From assembly GCA_026686845.1 (NCBI GenBank), contig JAIVEN010000014.1, forward strand, positions 31,704,001 to 31,768,000: DNA of 64,000 nucleotides, written 5' to 3'. A program made the position numbers and the translations under genes. Below are positions 1 through 13,100 of the stretch, one piece after another; position 1 is the first letter of the stretch, and each line of letters starts with the position of its first letter. Under the pieces are notes generated by a model. It saw nothing but the letters and a program-made list of their open reading frames with translations. It had not been told where the DNA came from and made no database searches. This stretch comes from Adenanthera pavonina. Its lineage: Eukaryota; Streptophyta; Magnoliopsida; Fabales; Fabaceae.

Positions 1-1937
1 GGTGGGAGTATGTATGTTTCAGACGATTCATGAGTTTGGTGGCACCAAAGTCCAGATTCCTTCTCATCGATTGTTAATTGTAGCTGCACGTTTACTTTGT
101 CCCACATCGTGTGCTATTGAAAACAAGCCATACTTTATAAAATCAGACACCATTTATTTTATCGACGAGCTAACAAATTGGCCCGTAACCTGTACGGGAG
201 CATTAAGGTGGTGGGACTAAGAGCTGCAGCGCTTTCACCCAAGTGGGCCACATGCGTTTGTCTCCCCCAAGCAAATATCAACCTTTCAAGTAAATAAGGA
301 GTCAAGTTGTATGTTCAGTTTGATAAGGAGTATACTGAAACTGGCACTAAATCTACTGTTCAAGCTACATTAATTATTATCAGCATGTAAGGTTATTTGA
401 ACCAAGTGTTAGGCTTTAGTTATCACGTTTGATCATCTCATCTTTATTTATTATGCCTACTTATAACCTCTTGCTATCAAGTTACTATTAAGACTATTTA
501 TTTCATCATTTGTGATATGTGCACTTGCCAAGTCATCCATCCAAGGACAAATATGCTTATCTTTGATTGTATACACACAGATATATATATATATATAAGA
601 AAAGCTTGAGTTGGCTTTTTTACTAAGTTATCATGTATGATTATTAGGAAAAGTGGATTGAAAATGCCGTATATCTTGGACCCATTGGACAGTTAACATT
701 TAAAGGCAGATTTTCATGGAGAAATAGAATTTTGAGTTTCATATTTGAGAGCATCCGAATTAAAGTTAGACCGTTGAAACCTCTAGAAATCAGCCTGGGA
801 AGAAAAGGTGACAGGAATCTGAGCACCAAAGATCCTTTCTTTATTTGGCTTTACATTGTCTTCAGAAGACGCATTGCAGAGCTCTACACACATCAAAACA
901 GGTAATGTTTCTTGTTCTCGGCCATTATTCTCGATCTGGTGTTATGTTGCTTCAGAGGACGCATTGCATTGCTTTTTTGTGGTGATTAGTTCTTTTGATG
1001 TCCGCTTTCTTTTGTCTTTTTTTGTTCCTAATGTTAGCTTCTTTGTAAATTGAACCTTTTCTGTTGAATATATATATTCATATTAAAAAAGAGTCACATA
1101 CTACACATAAATATATGAGGAAAAAAGTAGAAAAAAATTAAAAGTAATATTATCAATACAATTAACAAAAAAAATCTTTGTAGGCGGACAAATTAAGTGG
1201 ACCCATCCAGGTTCTCTTTAATTTCAAGATTTCCTTAACTAAGCACATTTATCTCTTCTAAACATAAACAAATATCATCTCATGATATATATACAAATAT
1301 AAATTAACATATATTATGAAACATTTGTTAGCCATTTCACATGAATGAATCAATGAAATCATTTTCATGTTTTATCATCTTAAATATATACTCAATCTAT
1401 CCTTCCCTTATTATATTTTTCTTTTGCAAAAACACAATGTGTAACTATTAACAAGATTCAATATATTGACAAATAGCTGATTCTCTTATACATGTTGTTT
1501 AGGATTTAATTATTAGTTATATGTATGAAAGAAATCTTATTGGATTAAGTACGTTGAGAGATCCCATTCAGAAAAAGAAACATAGATGTAAATAATCTAG
1601 TTAAAGTAAATAATGCTAGAACCTACCTACCTTAGTCGTATGAATAGGATACCTACATACCTTCCCTTCTTTGTCCCCATCCCACTCCTCCTGGCTACAA
1701 TTGTTAGAGCCCCAAACATATATGCGTGTGTGTGTACGGGTAAACAGATAGTTATATATATGTAGGTACATATATGCATGCATAGATATACTCTCTCCCT
1801 CTTGTCTATTTTCTTGTCACAGCCTTTTAAATTAGTCCATAATTATTCTATTTTCTAATTAGTTGGTAATGGGTCAAGTTGCATATTTTTGCCTAATGAG
1901 CTATATTTCTACTATTTGTGGCTGTTTAAATTTAGTC
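1..1937. other. Unassigned AT-rich sequence left of the transposase
   Basis: No protein homology, terminal repeat or RNA gene could be recognised. There is a TA dinucleotide run near 577-597 and two similar tracts near 862 and 950 sharing TTCAGA(A/G)GACGCATTGCA. A 72-codon open frame at 2-220 matches no family I know. The 5' terminal inverted repeat of the CACTA element should lie in or left of this stretch, but no CACTACTGCAC-like end is visible, so it is either outside the window or lost. Confidence 0.5.
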
Positions 1938-4900
1938 ATGGATCGTAGTTGAAAGAACGCTAGACGAACAAGTGATGAATATGAGAATGGGGTGGATAAA
2001 TTTCTAGCATTTGCTCAAGGAAATGTTACTGATAGCAATGGGAGGTTTTATTGTCCTTGTGTCAAGTGTTTGAATGAGAGGTGACTAAGTGTTGCACAAA
2101 TAAGAGAGCATATACTCTATGATGGGTTCAACAAGAGGTATATACGATGGATATGACATGGTGAATCATTAGAAACGCCAATTGAATCTCAAATGGGAGA
2201 AGTTGAAGTGGATATAGATGATTAACTAGAAGACATGATACATGATGTTGAAGTAAAGGCCTTTGATCTAGCACATATATATGATACTTGTGCAATGATG
2301 CAAAGAAGCCTTTGTACTTAGGGTGCATTAAATTTACACGACTATTAGCGGTGTTGAGATTGTTCAACTTGAAAGCAAAAAATGGGCGGAGTGATAAGAG
2401 TTTTACAGATTTACTTGAGTTATTGAAGATTATGCTTCCAGAAGGTAATAAACTACTAGATCGTAACTATGAGGCTAAAACAATTTTGGGCCCGTTGGGT
2501 ATGGAGTATAAAAAGATGCATGCTTGCCCTAATGACTGTATATTGTATAGAAATGAGTATGAATGGCTGCATATGTGTCCAAAATGTGGGACATCATGCT
2601 ATAAAGTAAAGGACAATGATGATGCTAGTTGTGATGAGATCATTAAGGGTCCTCCTGCGAAGGTATTATGGCATCTTCCAATAATACCAAGGTTCAAGTG
2701 CTTGTTTGCCAATGCAAAGGATGTAAAGAACTTAAGATGACATGTTGATGAGAGGATATTTGATGGAAAGCTCCGACACCAAGTTGATTCTCCTCAATGG
2801 AAAAAAATCGATTAATTGTTTCCTGAGTTTGGAAATGACCCAAGAAACCTTCAGCTCACACTTTGTACTAATAGAATGAACCTTTATGGAAACCTTCATA
2901 GTAAACATAGTTCATGGCTAGTTCTTTTGGTGATTTACCACCTACCTCCTTGGGTTTGCATGAAACACAAGTACATCTTGTTGTCTATGATGATTTCGGG
3001 CCCAAAACAGCTAGGAAATGACATAGGTATTTACTTGGGACCTTTGATTGAAGACTTGAAAATGTTGTGGAATGAAGGTGTGGATATATATGATGCGTAT
3101 CACAAGGAGTCTTTTAGGATGCTTGCCATGATCTTCTACATGATAAATGACTTTCCAGCATATGGAAATTTGTTTGGATATAGTGTTAAGGGGCATACAA
3201 CATGCCCTATATGTGAAGAATGCACATGCTACAAACAATTACCATTTGGAAGGAAGACAATCTACCTTAGCCATCGGAGATTTCTCAGACAAAATCATCC
3301 ATATCGTAGAATGAAAAAAGCTTTCAATGGCTTACAATAAGATTAAATGCTCCATAGGTATTAATAGTGGAGCAAGTTTATCAACGGGTGAAAAACGTCA
3401 ATGTTATCTTCGGTAAGACTCAAAAGCTTGCAACTGAAAAAAAATTAAGGAAAAAGAGGTCCATCTTTTGAGCTTTCATATTGGCAGAGTCTTGAGGTTA
3501 GGCATAGTATTGATATCATGCATGTGGAGAAAAACATGTGTGATAGTCTTATTCGAACACTTCTCAACATACAAGGAAAGACCAAGGATGGTACAAATGC
3601 TAGACGAGATATGGTTGCAATGGGAATATTAGTAGAGTTAGCTATTCAAGAAGGAGGTAGGAGGAATTATTTGCCCCCAGCTTGTCATACATTGTCTACA
3701 AATGAGAGAAGAAGTTTTTGTGAGTGTTTACGTGGTATCAAAGTGCCCCAGGATATTCTTCAAATGTTAAAAGACCTGGATCAAATGTAAGATCTAAAAT
3801 TAGTAGGCTTAAAGTTTCATGACTGCCATGTCTTGATGCAACAACTACTACCTGTGGCTATTCGGAACAATTTACCAAAAAAGTTGAGAGTCACTATAAC
3901 CAGACTATGCTTCTTTTTCAATGCTATATGTAGCAAAGTCATTGACCCTCAGAAATTGGATGAATTAGAAATGGATGCTGCCATTATGTTGTGCCAACTT
4001 GAAAAGTACTTCCCACCTTCATTTTTTGACATAATAGTACATTTAATTGTCCATCTAGTGAGGGAAATAAGGTTGTGTGGCCCTGCTTATCTATGATGGA
4101 TGTACCAATTTGAGTGATATATGAAAATCCTAAAAGGGTATGTCAAGAATCCACACCGGCCTGAGGCATATATTGTTGAGAGATATGTTGTTGAAGAAGC
4201 TGTTGAGTTTTGTACAGAATACTTGTCAGAAGTAGAAGCTGTTGGACTTCCTAAGCCTCGCCATGAGGGAAGAGGTGCAGGTAAGGGTACAAGGGGAGTA
4301 AAAGTGATACCCATAGGCTGTGAAGAAGTGCTACAAGCACATCTATATATCTTGAATAATACTGATGAATTTCAACCTTACTTAACCACACATAAAAGCA
4401 TTATAAGGACTAAATATCCTGGAAAGAATGATAAATGGTTGGTGAATGAGCACAACAAGACATTTAAATCATGGTTCAATGAATAGGTTATGAATGATGA
4501 TAATGTCTCTGATACATTAAAATGGTTAGCCAATGGGCCTCAATTTGAGGTCATATGTTGGAGTGGATATGATATTAATGGATATTCCTTCTCTACAAAG
4601 GCCCAGGAAGATAAGAGAACTATGGAAATAGTAGGATTATGATAGTGGCTGAATCAATGCATTTTTCTAGCTCAAAAGATAAAAAACTTGTAATGGCAGC
4701 CATATCATTTTTTAGGGTTATTGAAGAGATTTGGGAGGTTAACTATATGAAATTCAAAGTGCTTGTTTTCAAATGTAAATGGGTTGATAATAATAATGGT
4801 GTGCAAATAGATGGTTTAGGATTTACATTAGTGGATCTTAATAGAGTGGGTTATAAGGATGAGCCCTTTATCATGGCAATCCAAGTGAAACAAGTATTTT

Positions 4901-5064
4901 ATATCATTGATCCAGCTCATGAAATGTGGTATGTGGTTCTCCAAAGGAAAAGGTTAACTGTTGGTGATGAGAAGGATGAATCAAATTTTGATATTTGTGA
5001 GACTCCTCCTTTCTTATCAAGGCTACCTGAATTGAATGAAGAAGATGAAGTACATGCCATATGA
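1938..5064 (+). pseudogene. CACTA TNP2-type transposase pseudogene
   Basis: The frame opens with MDRS at 1,938 and shows the transposase-associated zinc domain (FYCPCVKCLNE, then REHILYDGF) broken by at least three stops within the first 80 codons. Next comes the TNP2 core (about 2,345-3,340), with YKKMHACPNDCILYRNEY, a CPKCGTSCY zinc-binding motif, and GHTTCPICEE near its end. Then follow HVEKNMCDSLIRTLL (3,518), a DUF4218-like region (about 3,815-4,235) and a DUF4216-like region (about 4,690-4,990, around YIIDPAHEMWYVVL). The domain order matches intact plant CACTA transposases. The product would cut and join the element ends in the nucleus. Stops and shifts divide the gene into at least six open pieces, so it is dead. 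Confidence 0.88.
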
Positions 5065-5278
5065 GATGACATGATGAAGGGATATGGGAGAACATCCCTA
5101 CATGAAAAAATTGAAATAGTACAGGTGATTTTGCTAAGTTTGTTATTTATCTTATTTGATTCTTTAAATATACCTACATGAGAAATTGATTTAATAATTT
5201 ATAAGGTTTGATAGTTTACTAACCTTAATTATCTTATCTTCAGTTTACTTACCTTAACTATCTTGTTGTCAAAACAGG

Positions 5279-5435
5279 TACATGGAAGGCAACAAGTCTA
5301 TTTGTAAGAGAGGTAGACATGCCACAAGGTTGAAGGACTTGACTCTTGGCCAACGAAATAAGCAAAGGATACGCGTTGACTTTGATTCGAGTTGGAATGC
5401 TATCGGGCCTAATAAGATCAAATTTAATAGTTGTC
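5279..5435 (+). pseudogene. CACTA second-gene (TNPA-like) first exon fragment
   Basis: After an intron-like AT-rich gap ending in ACAG (5,275-5,278), the frame RGRHATRLKDL...RIRVDFDSSWNAIGPN resembles the N-terminal exon of the plant En/Spm TNPA-like protein family. Its usual form has a R(G)xTR-x-L motif followed by a G(D/P)N-type sequence. The fragment stops abruptly where the family A copia LTR begins at 5,436. The matching downstream part of this gene appears again near 18,171, beyond the insertion. Confidence 0.6.
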
Positions 5436-7523
5436 TGTTGGAGATTGTGCCCTATGCTACTCATTATATTATGAACATTGTGTTTCATTATATTAAAAAA
5501 AAAGGTGTCTTTTTTACATTATTATATTGTTTGCATGTTTTTCTTTATAATAATATGCTTAGATAAATTATTTTATCCTAAATATCCCTAGTCAATCATC
5601 TTTGTGGGAACAATGATTAATTAAATCTAGTATGATTTTGATTGATAATTATGTGATAATTATATATGAATATATAAATCAAAATCATAGGGCCTGTTCG
5701 GTGGAGTTTCTGAAAATAGTTTTTTTGTTTTCAGAAACAGAAAACTCAGAAAGCTTGTTTGGTAAACCTGTTTTTTAAAAACTGTTTTGGAAAATAGAAA
5801 ACAAAAGAACAAAAAACTCAGAACATCTTTAAGGTATTTTGTAGTTTTTGTTTTGGAAAACATAAGAAACGGAGAGAAATATCCACCTCATTAATGATAA
5901 AGTTATAAATTTTGAATAACTCATCTATCACTCACTAGTTATGATTTTGAGAATAATTATTCAAACAGATTTTTTTGTTTTCTTGTTTTCAAAACTTATT
6001 CTCGAAAACAGTTTTACAAAACTGTTCTCAGAATGATAAAACAGAAAACACTGTCAAACAGGCCCATAAGCTCCTGTTAGAGAATAGGCGCTGGATTGAC
6101 CCGTCATGAGATGACTACATGGATCAAGTCATAAGCATAACTCATATATAATCGTGTCACTAAGCCCTCAAACCTGAGATTACCATGGCTTCCTACATGA
6201 GGAACACTATACTTTGGCATAATCAAAGGTCACCTTTAATCAGGAGATCATAAAGGCTATGATTGGGCATAGTAGAACTCATGTGGAGGAAGGTGAATGG
6301 TCAAGATGGAATTTGTCCCTCTAATTAATGAAGAGATATATCTAGGCCCCTCAATGAGTGAGACTGAGAAAATGCATAGCCGTGCTCGAATGGAAGAGTT
6401 TCCATTTGTTCTGTCAGTCTACTCGGAGATCGAGAAAGTGATGGTCGAGTAAAATAAGGATAACGTTTCCATGCCTCATACTTGACGTATATATCATGAG
6501 ACAAAAGGGATGTGATCAGGTTATATGATAGGTTGTATCAAATCACCGATCTCATATGATTTGGGCAGTTACAATATCTTGCTAGAGGTCACTTATGACT
6601 TATGGGTCCAATAGTATTATTAGCTCACTGCCAACATCATATGGGCCTACAGGGTCACACACAAGAACTGGCTAACTCCAGCTAGAATGTCCAGATTCAT
6701 TGAATCTAGAATTTGTCTATATTCAATGAATTTAATGCTCAATTTAGGGTGATAGAATTATATATATATTTGATATATAGATATATTAAAATTTGAAATA
6801 TATATATGTTTCATATATTGTATATTTGATATATATATATTTCAAATATATATTTATATATTGTTCAAATTAATTAATTTTAAATTTAATTCCATATGAT
6901 AGATTTAAATTTAAACTAATGTAATAATCTAAATTTGATTTAGATTGGATTCTAAATTTGAATTTAAACCAATAATCTAAATTTGAATTATATGATAAAT
7001 TAAATCTAGATTTGATTCTAGATATATATTAAATAGTTAGTTTAAATTGAATCTATTACATAGATTTAAATTCAAACTAATCTATTTAGTTAATATTTGA
7101 TTTAGTTTAAATTATTGATTTAAATTAAATAAATACCGAATCCTATCTATATATTGATATAGACTAGGATACAAAATCAATAGAATTCGAATTACCCTAA
7201 AGAGATAGCGGCCGTACAATCAGAAAGAAAAATTGCATAAACGACAAAGTGAAGGCGTACAGAACTGTATGAAATTGTACGGACATCACAACCAGAGGTT
7301 CTAGTACTTTTTTCGAGTTGGACTCACCGTTCATGTAGATACCGGTAGAGGGAGCTGACTAATTACGTTAGTTCCTAGGGTCCATTGAAACGAAAAAGAA
7401 CACCAAGGGATGCACTGGAGGTAAAATTCTTTTTCTACATCTCAATCTAAGCAACGTTGATGGATCTATGGGAGGAAATTTATAATAGTTTTTTCCACTG
7501 CGTGTATAGTAAAATTCCCAACA
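5436..7523 (+). repeat. Family A 5' LTR (contains a MITE)
   Basis: It begins TGTTGGAGATTGTGCC and ends TTCCCAACA, giving terminal inverted repeats TGTTGG/CCAACA. Without the 376-bp MITE and its duplicated ATA it is about 1.7 kb, the same size as the right LTR (1,700 bp) and the solo LTR at 33,215. The central part (about 6,755-7,150) is very AT-rich, with TATATA and AAATTTAAATT runs shared by all three copies. Confidence 0.88.
5690..6065. mobile_element. MITE with GGGCCTGTT...AACAGGCCC ends
   Basis: A 376-bp insertion is present in the left family A LTR and absent from the other two. Its ends are GGGCCTGTTCGG and the complement of GGGCCTGTTTGA, and it is flanked by ATA on both sides (5,687-5,689 and 6,066-6,068). 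The interior is rich in TTTTCAGAAAAC-like palindromic words and encodes nothing. The 3-bp duplication and GGGCCTGTT terminus fit a PIF/Harbinger (Tourist-like) MITE; hAT is the alternative, but that would need an 8-bp duplication, which is not seen. Confidence 0.78.
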
Positions 7524-7524
7524 A

Positions 7525-7537
7525 TGGTACCAGAGCC
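7525..7537 (+). other. Primer-binding site of family A (initiator tRNA-Met type)
   Basis: TGGTACCAGAGCC lies one base after the LTR end. It matches the usual plant retrotransposon primer site TGGTATCAGAGC, complementary to the 3' end of initiator tRNA-Met, with one T-to-C change. A second copy (AGGTACCAGAGCC) follows the right LTR at 15,099, which shows that the sequence right of that LTR is again internal element sequence. Confidence 0.85.
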
Positions 7538-8372
7538 ACATCAATGATTGTTTAAATTGAGTTCTTCAGTATATAATTGCATGTATGTGATATGTGTGGA
7601 ACTCAATTTGTCTAATTCGGTTTTTCAAATCAGTTTTCAATTTGATTGTAAATCTGTCATTCATATATGTGATATATGTTTTTGAAAAATCGTATTCTTG
7701 AATTCAATTTCTAACGTCATATGTCTATACGAAACAAGTTTGTTTTTTAAACAATTGTGAATCTATTTAAAACAATTTCATTTTCTGTATGACGTGATTA
7801 GATTCATGTGATTTTCGTATGTGATGCGAATATGTTTCTGCATATGTATACAAGAATCTGTTGTTGCAACGACATGATTCTATTAAAATCCGTTTGTATG
7901 TAATCCGAATTTTCAATATGTTTCGTATATGCTTAATCTGATTTAATATTAAAATTGCAAAGTTTACAGCTTTTCATCATATGAGATATTTGTTACATGT
8001 TGTGATTTGGTTGTTTGAATTGGATGGGTATGGTGCATGATATGGCCTGAGGATGAAATTGTGGTTTTAACTATGGCCTGCGTGTCGTGCCTCTCTCTAT
8101 ATTCTGGATGTACATTCTCTTCTCATCTCACTCCCCTCGAATGTTCAATCAAGGTTTCTTTTGTATATAAGTGTTATATTAGAAGAATCCTTTCATTGGC
8201 TCAGGAGGATATAGGTTACATGGGTCATATTATGACACGTTTGTTTTATGCTTTATGATGAGATGATATGCATGTATGGGATGGCACCACTATATATATA
8301 TGCTTATATGATGAATAGATGTATGAATAACAACAATATAATAAAATCCCTTAAATTAAATTTTAAGTTGAA
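7538..8372 (+). other. Untranslated leader of family A
   Basis: This is AT-rich, non-coding sequence between the primer site and gag. It is duplicated downstream of the right LTR at 15,112-15,791 and 17,458-17,639, where it is interrupted by a solo LTR. The short open frame at 8,037-8,258 lies inside this leader, shows no gag similarity and is probably fortuitous. Confidence 0.7.
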
Positions 8373-9075
8373 ATGCCACCCATTAATGAACAACTTTCTT
8401 GACTAGTTTTGGAACTTGAGAATTGTTCTCAAGCAGGAAAGAAAGTCATATGTCCTAGATGAACCTATTCCTAAGGAGCCTGCAACCAATGCTCCAAGAG
8501 CCCAAAAGAATGCCTATAATAAGCGTCTTAATGACTCCATGGATATCATATGCTTGATGTTAGCCACCATGATCCCAAAACTTCAGAGTGATTTGGAACA
8601 TATGGAGGTTATGAGATGATTAGGCATCTCAAGGAAATGTTCCAACAACAGGCAAGGCAAGAAAGGTTTGAAACCACGAATGCCTTACATTCCTACAAAA
8701 TGACTGAGGGTGCATTAGTTAGCTCTTATCTTTTGAAGATGAAAAACTACATTGATCACCTTGAAAGGCTTGGATTTCCCATAACCCAGGAGTTAGCTAC
8801 AAATTTGATCTTAAACTCACTCCCGAAGAGTTATAACCATTTTGTCATGAACTACAATATGAACAACATGGAGAAATCAATTTCTCTTAAAACTACTAGG
8901 CAAAACATCAAGAAAAAGACCAGTAACATTTTAATGGTTCAGAAAGGAAAAGAAATGAAAAAGAAAGGTAAGCGTAAGGGAAAGGAAAAGGCCCGGATAA
9001 CAAGTCTAAGAAGTAAGGCAAGCCTAAGCCCAATCCCAAACCTAATCCTGAAGCTAAGAAGGCAAAGCCTCCCAA
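8373..9075 (+). pseudogene. Family A copia gag pseudogene
   Basis: The reading frame has LRIVLKQERKSYVLDEPIP, then LDSMD-like and ICLMLATM, then after a frameshift near 8,616 IRHLKEMFQQQARQERF and LILNSLPKSYNHFVMNYN. This is the typical copia Gag (UBN2-type) core. A stop interrupts it early (8,403 region). The C-terminal lysine-rich stretch breaks off just where the CCHC zinc knuckle is expected and runs straight into pre-integrase sequence, so the nucleic-acid-binding end and protease have been deleted. Intact Gag would assemble the cytoplasmic virus-like particle. Confidence 0.85.
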
Positions 9076-10035
9076 GGAAGGATTCTATTTTGAATCCGAC
9101 CTACCTATGGCATTGTCATCTAGGCCACATAAATGAGAAATGCATTTTAAAGCTCCATCAAGATGGACTTCTCAATTTATTTGATTTTGAAGCATTTGAC
9201 GCTTGTGAATCTTGTTTATTAGGAAAAAAGATAAAGGCATCTTTTACTGACATAGTGCAAGGGCCACTGACTTATTGGGCCTAATACATACAGATGCATG
9301 TGGTCCATTAAGTACAACTGCCAGAAGTGATTACCCGTGCTTCATTACTTTTATAGATGACTTTAGTAGATATAGATATATCTATCTAATGAGACAAAAA
9401 TCTGAATCTTTTGAAATGTTCAAAACTTTCCAAAATGAGGTACAAAATTAACTTGGCAAATCTATTAAAGCACTTCAATCTGATCGAGCTGGTAAATATT
9501 TGAGCTAAGAATTTATTGACCATCTTAGAAATTGTGTAATTGTTTCACAATTAACTCCACTAGATCATGGTGGAATTGTGTTTCTGAACAGAGGAATCTA
9601 ACCCTGTTAGATATGGTTCTATTTATGATGCGTCAAACAGATCTTCCACCATCCTTTTGGGGCTATGCATTAGAAATTGATGTGTTCACACTAAATCATG
9701 TTCCATCTAAGGTGGTTGAAAAGACCTTATATGAGATATTGACTGGAAAGAAGCCCAATTTGTCTTTTCTAAAGATTTGGAGATGTGAGGCATATGTTAA
9801 GCAACAAGCCTCAGATAAGTTAGCACCTAAATCTATAAAATACCTTTTTGTGGGTTATCCTAAGGAAACTAAGGGATACTACTTCTATAATCCCATTGAT
9901 AATACAACATTTATTGCTCGGAATGGTATCGTTCTAGAAAAAGAGTTTGTCCCTAAAAGAACCAGTGCGAGTAATTTAAATCTTGAAGAAGTTCGAGACC
10001 CACAAAATCTCATTGAGCCAGAGATAGAAGAATGA
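9076..10035 (+). pseudogene. Family A copia integrase pseudogene
   Basis: It begins with the pre-integrase zinc motif LWHCHLGHINEK...CESCLLGKK (9,106-9,235). The catalytic core follows in pieces: THTDACGPLS (9,290), FITFIDDFSRY (9,340), SIKALQSDRAGKYLS (9,465), then a damaged segment around 9,540-9,600 where the family's GTPQ-NGV-E motif should be. SFWGYALE and the C-terminal LFVGYPKETKGYYFYNP (9,842) are still readable. The third catalytic residue (Glu) lies in the damaged stretch. Stops occur near 9,282, 9,450 and 9,508. The intact enzyme would insert the cDNA into host chromatin. Confidence 0.85.
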
Positions 10036-10185
10036 GAAGACTCACAACAAGTTGATGAGCCTACTCAAATAACACAAGGCCCAAGAAGGTCTGATAGAGC
10101 ACGGTATCAGCCTCAAAGATGTGTTGCTCTTGGATCAAGAAGAGCCAACCACCTATCAAAAGGCCATAATGGGATCTGACTCTGA

Positions 10186-13100
10186 AAAATGGCTGCATAC
10201 CATAAAGTCTGAGATTCAATCCATGTATGACAATCAGGTATGAACCTTAATTGACCCACCTGAAAGTATAAAAACCATTAGGTGTAAATGAGTTTTTAAG
10301 AAGAAAACCGGCATGGATGGCCAAGTGTATACCTTTAAAGCACGATTGGTTGCAAAAGAATTCAAGCAAACTCATGGTATAGATTGTGATGAAACCTTTT
10401 TCTCCAGTCACCATGATTAAGTCAGTCAGGATCCTTCTTGCCATTGCAGCATACTATGATTATGAGATTTGGCAGATGGATGTCAAAACAACATTCCTTA
10501 ATGGAAAGCTGCTTAAGGATGTGTACATGACACAACCTGAGAGTTTTGTATGTCCAGAAGACTTTGCAAAGGTTTGCAAGCTTTAGAGATCTATTTATGG
10601 ATTGAAGCAAGCATCTCGTAGTTGGAATCAATGTTTTGATGAAGTAGTCAAAGAGTTTGGATTTATCCAAAATGTTGATAAACCTTGTGTTTACACGAAG
10701 GTTAGTGGGAGCACAATTATATTTCTAGTGCTTTATGTTGATGACATCCTACTCATTGGGAATGACATTCCTGCCTTGTAGAATGTCAAGACTTGGTTAG
10801 GAAAGTGTCTCTCAATGAAGGACTTAGGAGAGGCCACCTATATTCTAGGTATTAAGATCTATAGGGATAAATCCAAGAGGCTAATTAGCCTAAGTCAGTA
10901 CACTTATATCGATAAAGTATTGCATAGGTTTAGTATGCAAGACTCAAAGAGGGGTTACATGCCCATGTCTCATGGCATCAATGTCAGGAAAGCTCAGTGT
11001 CCTTGTTCATAAGATGAGGGAGAACGCATGAACAAGATTTCATATGCTTCGGTAATTGGATCTATTATGTATGCCATGTTGTGCACTTGACCGGATGTCT
11101 CATATGCCTTGAGCATGACTAGTAGATATCAGTCAAATCCAGGTGAGAATCACTGGACCGTTGTCAAGAATATTCTGAAGTACTTAAGAAGGACTAAAGA
11201 TGTATTCTTGGTGTATGGAGGATTGGAAGACGAGCTGGTTATAAATGGTTACACAGATGCAAGTTTCCAATCTCACAAAGATGATTCTAGATCACAATCA
11301 GGATTCTTATTCTGTTTGAATGGCGGAGCAGTTAGTTGGAAGAGTTCCAAGCAAAGCATTGTAGCTGATTCTACAATAGAAGCTGAGTACCTAGCAACAT
11401 CAGAAGCAACTAAGGAAGCTGTTTAGATTAAAAAGTTCATTATTGAGCTTGGAGTGGTGCCTACTATTAGATATGCTGGCTTCCCAAGAGGGGGTGAATT
11501 GGAAAGATTAAAATTTTTTGCAAAAGTCAAGAAAGTAATGAAAGCAAAAGTGATAGTAAAAACAGAGTATAAAGAAATAACAAGATAAGAGCAGTAAAAG
11601 AGAAGGGAAGACACATGTTTATCCTGGTTTGGTCTCTCTATCTTGACCTACGTCCAGTCCCCAAGCCACCACTTGAGATTTTCCACTATCTTGCAAGAAT
11701 TCAGTGGGCTTCTTGCAATTGCCTTAGTACAACTTAATGCTCTGTTCTTAGAGCTTACACTCTCACTCTTTCCACTCTAGCTAAGTGCTTCCCAAATCCC
11801 TTGTGATTTCCCCTCACAAGAAAATCTTTCTTCCAGATGAAGATAAGATTGGTTACAATGATTGAATTCTCTAATTTAGAGTGTATATGGAAAGTTGAAG
11901 TACAGAAAATGAAGTATGTGCGAGTAAGAGTCTTTGACTTAAAAATTTGGCAGAGTTTCTGTATATGCAATGTAAAATCGTTACCCACATCTTCAAATGA
12001 AGTTCTATTTATAGATTTATGTCTTAACTATACGTTTGAGATAAGATCTAGCTATTAGAGACGTTACCCAATAGTTACTCTAAAAAACTATCCGTTCACC
12101 AACCGCATTTAATGTATCTGACACTCAAAGTTTGAATTTTGGTTGGTTAACAGATGAATTTTGTAGAGACCGAAAGCTAAAGAGTTTGACGTTAAACTTC
12201 GAAGTTCGTCTGTTCTAAAGCAAAATTTGAATTTTCAACTTTGACAAATGTTTCTATGTTGGAACATATGAATTTTCAAGTTTAAAGTTCTTCTGGTAAG
12301 CGTGAACGATTGTTCCATATTGCTACAGTGCCTTCAAAGTTCGAATTTTGGTGCCCAAAATTCGTCTGTCAGTGAGCAGCTTAATAAGGCACAATAGTTC
12401 ATCTTTTTGAAATTCAAATTTTTAAAAGCTAAAGTTCATGTATCAGAGAGTGCTCTTATCAGGCTTAGTTCAAAGTTCAAAATTTTAAATACTAATATTC
12501 GTATGTTAACAGATTATCATAATAGTCTTGCAAGCTTTGTTTCTAGAATTCATATTTTCAAAATCAAAGTTCGTCTGTCAGTGAGCTAACTTGGAACTCT
12601 TTTTAAACTTTACTTTCAGATGAACTTTGATATATCCTCAGATGAATTTTTCATTTTTCATGAATTGCGTTTTATCAGAAATTTGAATTTTCATAAGCAA
12701 AGTTCGTCTGTCAGAGAATGTTCTTATCAGATTTATGTCAAAGTTTGAATTTCTGCACTCAAAGTTCGTTTGTCAGAGGAATCTCTTTTCTGACTAACTT
12801 ATTCTCAATTCGAAATTTGAATTTCAAAATCCAAAGTTTGGATTTTTAAAGTAATAAATCAATTTTAACACATCAAAGTTCATCTATTAGTGGGTTTTTT
12901 TCAAACATTCCATGAATTATCATAGAATCATATTTTTAAAACATCTTTTTGTCAGTTTAAACTATTTTACTCAATTTAAACTCAGTAAGAAATCTTATAT
13001 CTAATCTTGTGCTGATTTTTCTTGGATTTCTCCACTTGAGACCTTTTGTGCACCTTTGATATCTTCTTTCCAAGCTCTAGAAGGTTGGTTTGGAAACATC

